In this document: positions 21,241 through 21,684 of the stretch, piece by piece | How the letters are laid out: each line of letters opens with the position of its first letter | Numbering within the stretch: position 1 is the first letter of the stretch | Origin: Magnetococcales bacterium | Lineage (GTDB): Bacteria; Pseudomonadota; Magnetococcia; Magnetococcales; JADFWU01 | Length of the DNA stretch: 21,684 bases | Direction of reading: 5' to 3' | NCBI GenBank assembly: GCA_015234045.1 | Contig: JADFWU010000051.1 | Location: 1 to 21,684 of the forward strand | Notes under the pieces: model-generated | What the model saw: the letters and a program-made list of their open reading frames with translations, nothing else | Database searches by the model: none | Told to the model about the DNA's origin: nothing | Made by a program: the position numbers and the translations under genes

Positions 21241-21684
21241 GTGGCACAACAACTTCAATTTCGTCGTGGAACAACCGCAGAACATCTCACCTTTGTTGGT
21301 GCATCGGGTGAGCTTACCTATGATTCGGACCGAAAAACGATGGTAGCTCATAACGGTACACAGCCGGGTGGGTTTCCCATGCAGCGAGAAATGGTCATTG
21401 ATATCTCGGTATGGGGCGCGGTTCCTTCTACAGATGGTGATCCACAAACCATGACCAACAATGTGGTAGCCATTCAAAAAGCGCTGGACGATGCACAGAT
21501 TATCGGCAAGCCAGTCTATGTTCCGCCGGGTAATTTTCAGATCAATGACTCATTAAAAATTCCCAATGGCGTGCAGATCTTCGGCGCGGGCATGGGCACA
21601 TCCATCATTGATGGCAGCCTGCTTGTGGATAGCGACAGTATAGACTTGGCTGTTATGAAAGCCATCGGTCCAGAAGCCCAGCCA
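21241..21684 (+). CDS. Phage tail-spike-like protein, N-terminal part (Mtd_N-like plus pectate-lyase-like)
   Basis: Open to the end of the window (148 codons seen, incomplete at the 3' end). GTG start at 21241 with AGGAG 10 nt upstream. The first 45 residues (AQQLQFRRGTTAEHLTFVGA, then GELTYDSDRKTMVAHNG) match the short N-terminal domain seen in phage receptor-binding proteins such as the major tropism determinant and in many tail fibres. From about residue 55, VIDISVWGAVPSTDGDPQTMTNNVVAIQKALDDA, then VYVPPGNFQINDSLKIP and IFGAGMGTSIIDG, is the start of a right-handed beta-helix of the pectate lyase 3 / tail-spike type. It may be a prophage gene or a cell-surface polysaccharide-binding protein derived from one; no other phage gene is visible in this window. 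Confidence 0.82.
   Translation, partial: MAQQLQFRRGTTAEHLTFVGASGELTYDSDRKTMVAHNGTQPGGFPMQREMVIDISVWGAVPSTDGDPQTMTNNVVAIQKALDDAQIIGKPVYVPPGNFQINDSLKIPNGVQIFGAGMGTSIIDGSLLVDSDSIDLAVMKAIGPEAQP

Overview
The window looks like the chromosome of a flagellated Gram-negative proteobacterium of roughly 50% G+C. It encodes an OmpA-like protein, a TonB-dependent receptor and diderm transporters. Seven or eight tandem short flagellins (about 285 aa) ending in a QPQLALQLLG-type tail, next to vitamin B12 uptake genes, resemble magnetotactic cocci (Magnetococcales). That assignment is an inference from memory of gene content, not proven by the sequence.

Layout: (1) 15-1499, the terminator of an upstream gene and a double-receiver HD-GYP response regulator. 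(2) 1601-4196, a minus-strand three-gene operon for a BtuFCD-type ABC importer with its own sigma70-like promoter. (3) 4378-15606, a large plus-strand flagellin island. It begins with two tandem sigma28-type promoters, then two decayed flagellin-like ORFs, then eight full-length flagellins (called A to H here), then a 105-aa unknown gene and an intrinsic terminator at 16057. (4) 16207-17241, an OmpA-like lipoprotein/porin-type protein with thrombospondin type-3 calcium repeats and a bidirectional terminator. (5) 17291-19666, a minus-strand BtuB-type receptor behind a clear cobalamin riboswitch. (6) 19766-20973, two tandem paralogues of an exported/anchored coiled-coil protein, which differ by exactly four 11-residue repeats. 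(7) 21241 to the end, the start of a phage tail-spike-like protein (tropism-determinant N-terminus plus pectate-lyase-type fold).

The most striking signal lies in the non-coding parts of the flagellin island. Eight of the ten flagellin or flagellin-remnant genes carry a common 5' leader. It has a covarying stem (GGGTTG/CAACTC) around a conserved loop, then an anti-Shine-Dalgarno CCTCC, then a hairpin CC-ANGGAN-GG whose hexaloop fits the CsrA/RsmA recognition motif, then a variable hairpin, then the GGAGG ribosome-binding site. The anti-SD is lost exactly in the two genes that also lost a GGAGG RBS, and in gene H a changed anti-SD matches a changed RBS. The gaps between flagellins are also full of stems that differ in sequence but show GGA in the loop. 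The densest is a run of seven hairpins at 8923-9224, five of them with CAGGA(T/A/C)G as in CsrB-type RNAs. I propose that this operon carries both CsrA-type target leaders and a built-in CsrA sponge. The structures were found by eye, and the protein partner is inferred; no csrA gene is in the window.

The B12 parts (BtuFCD importer and riboswitch-controlled BtuB) probably work together although the flagellin island separates them.
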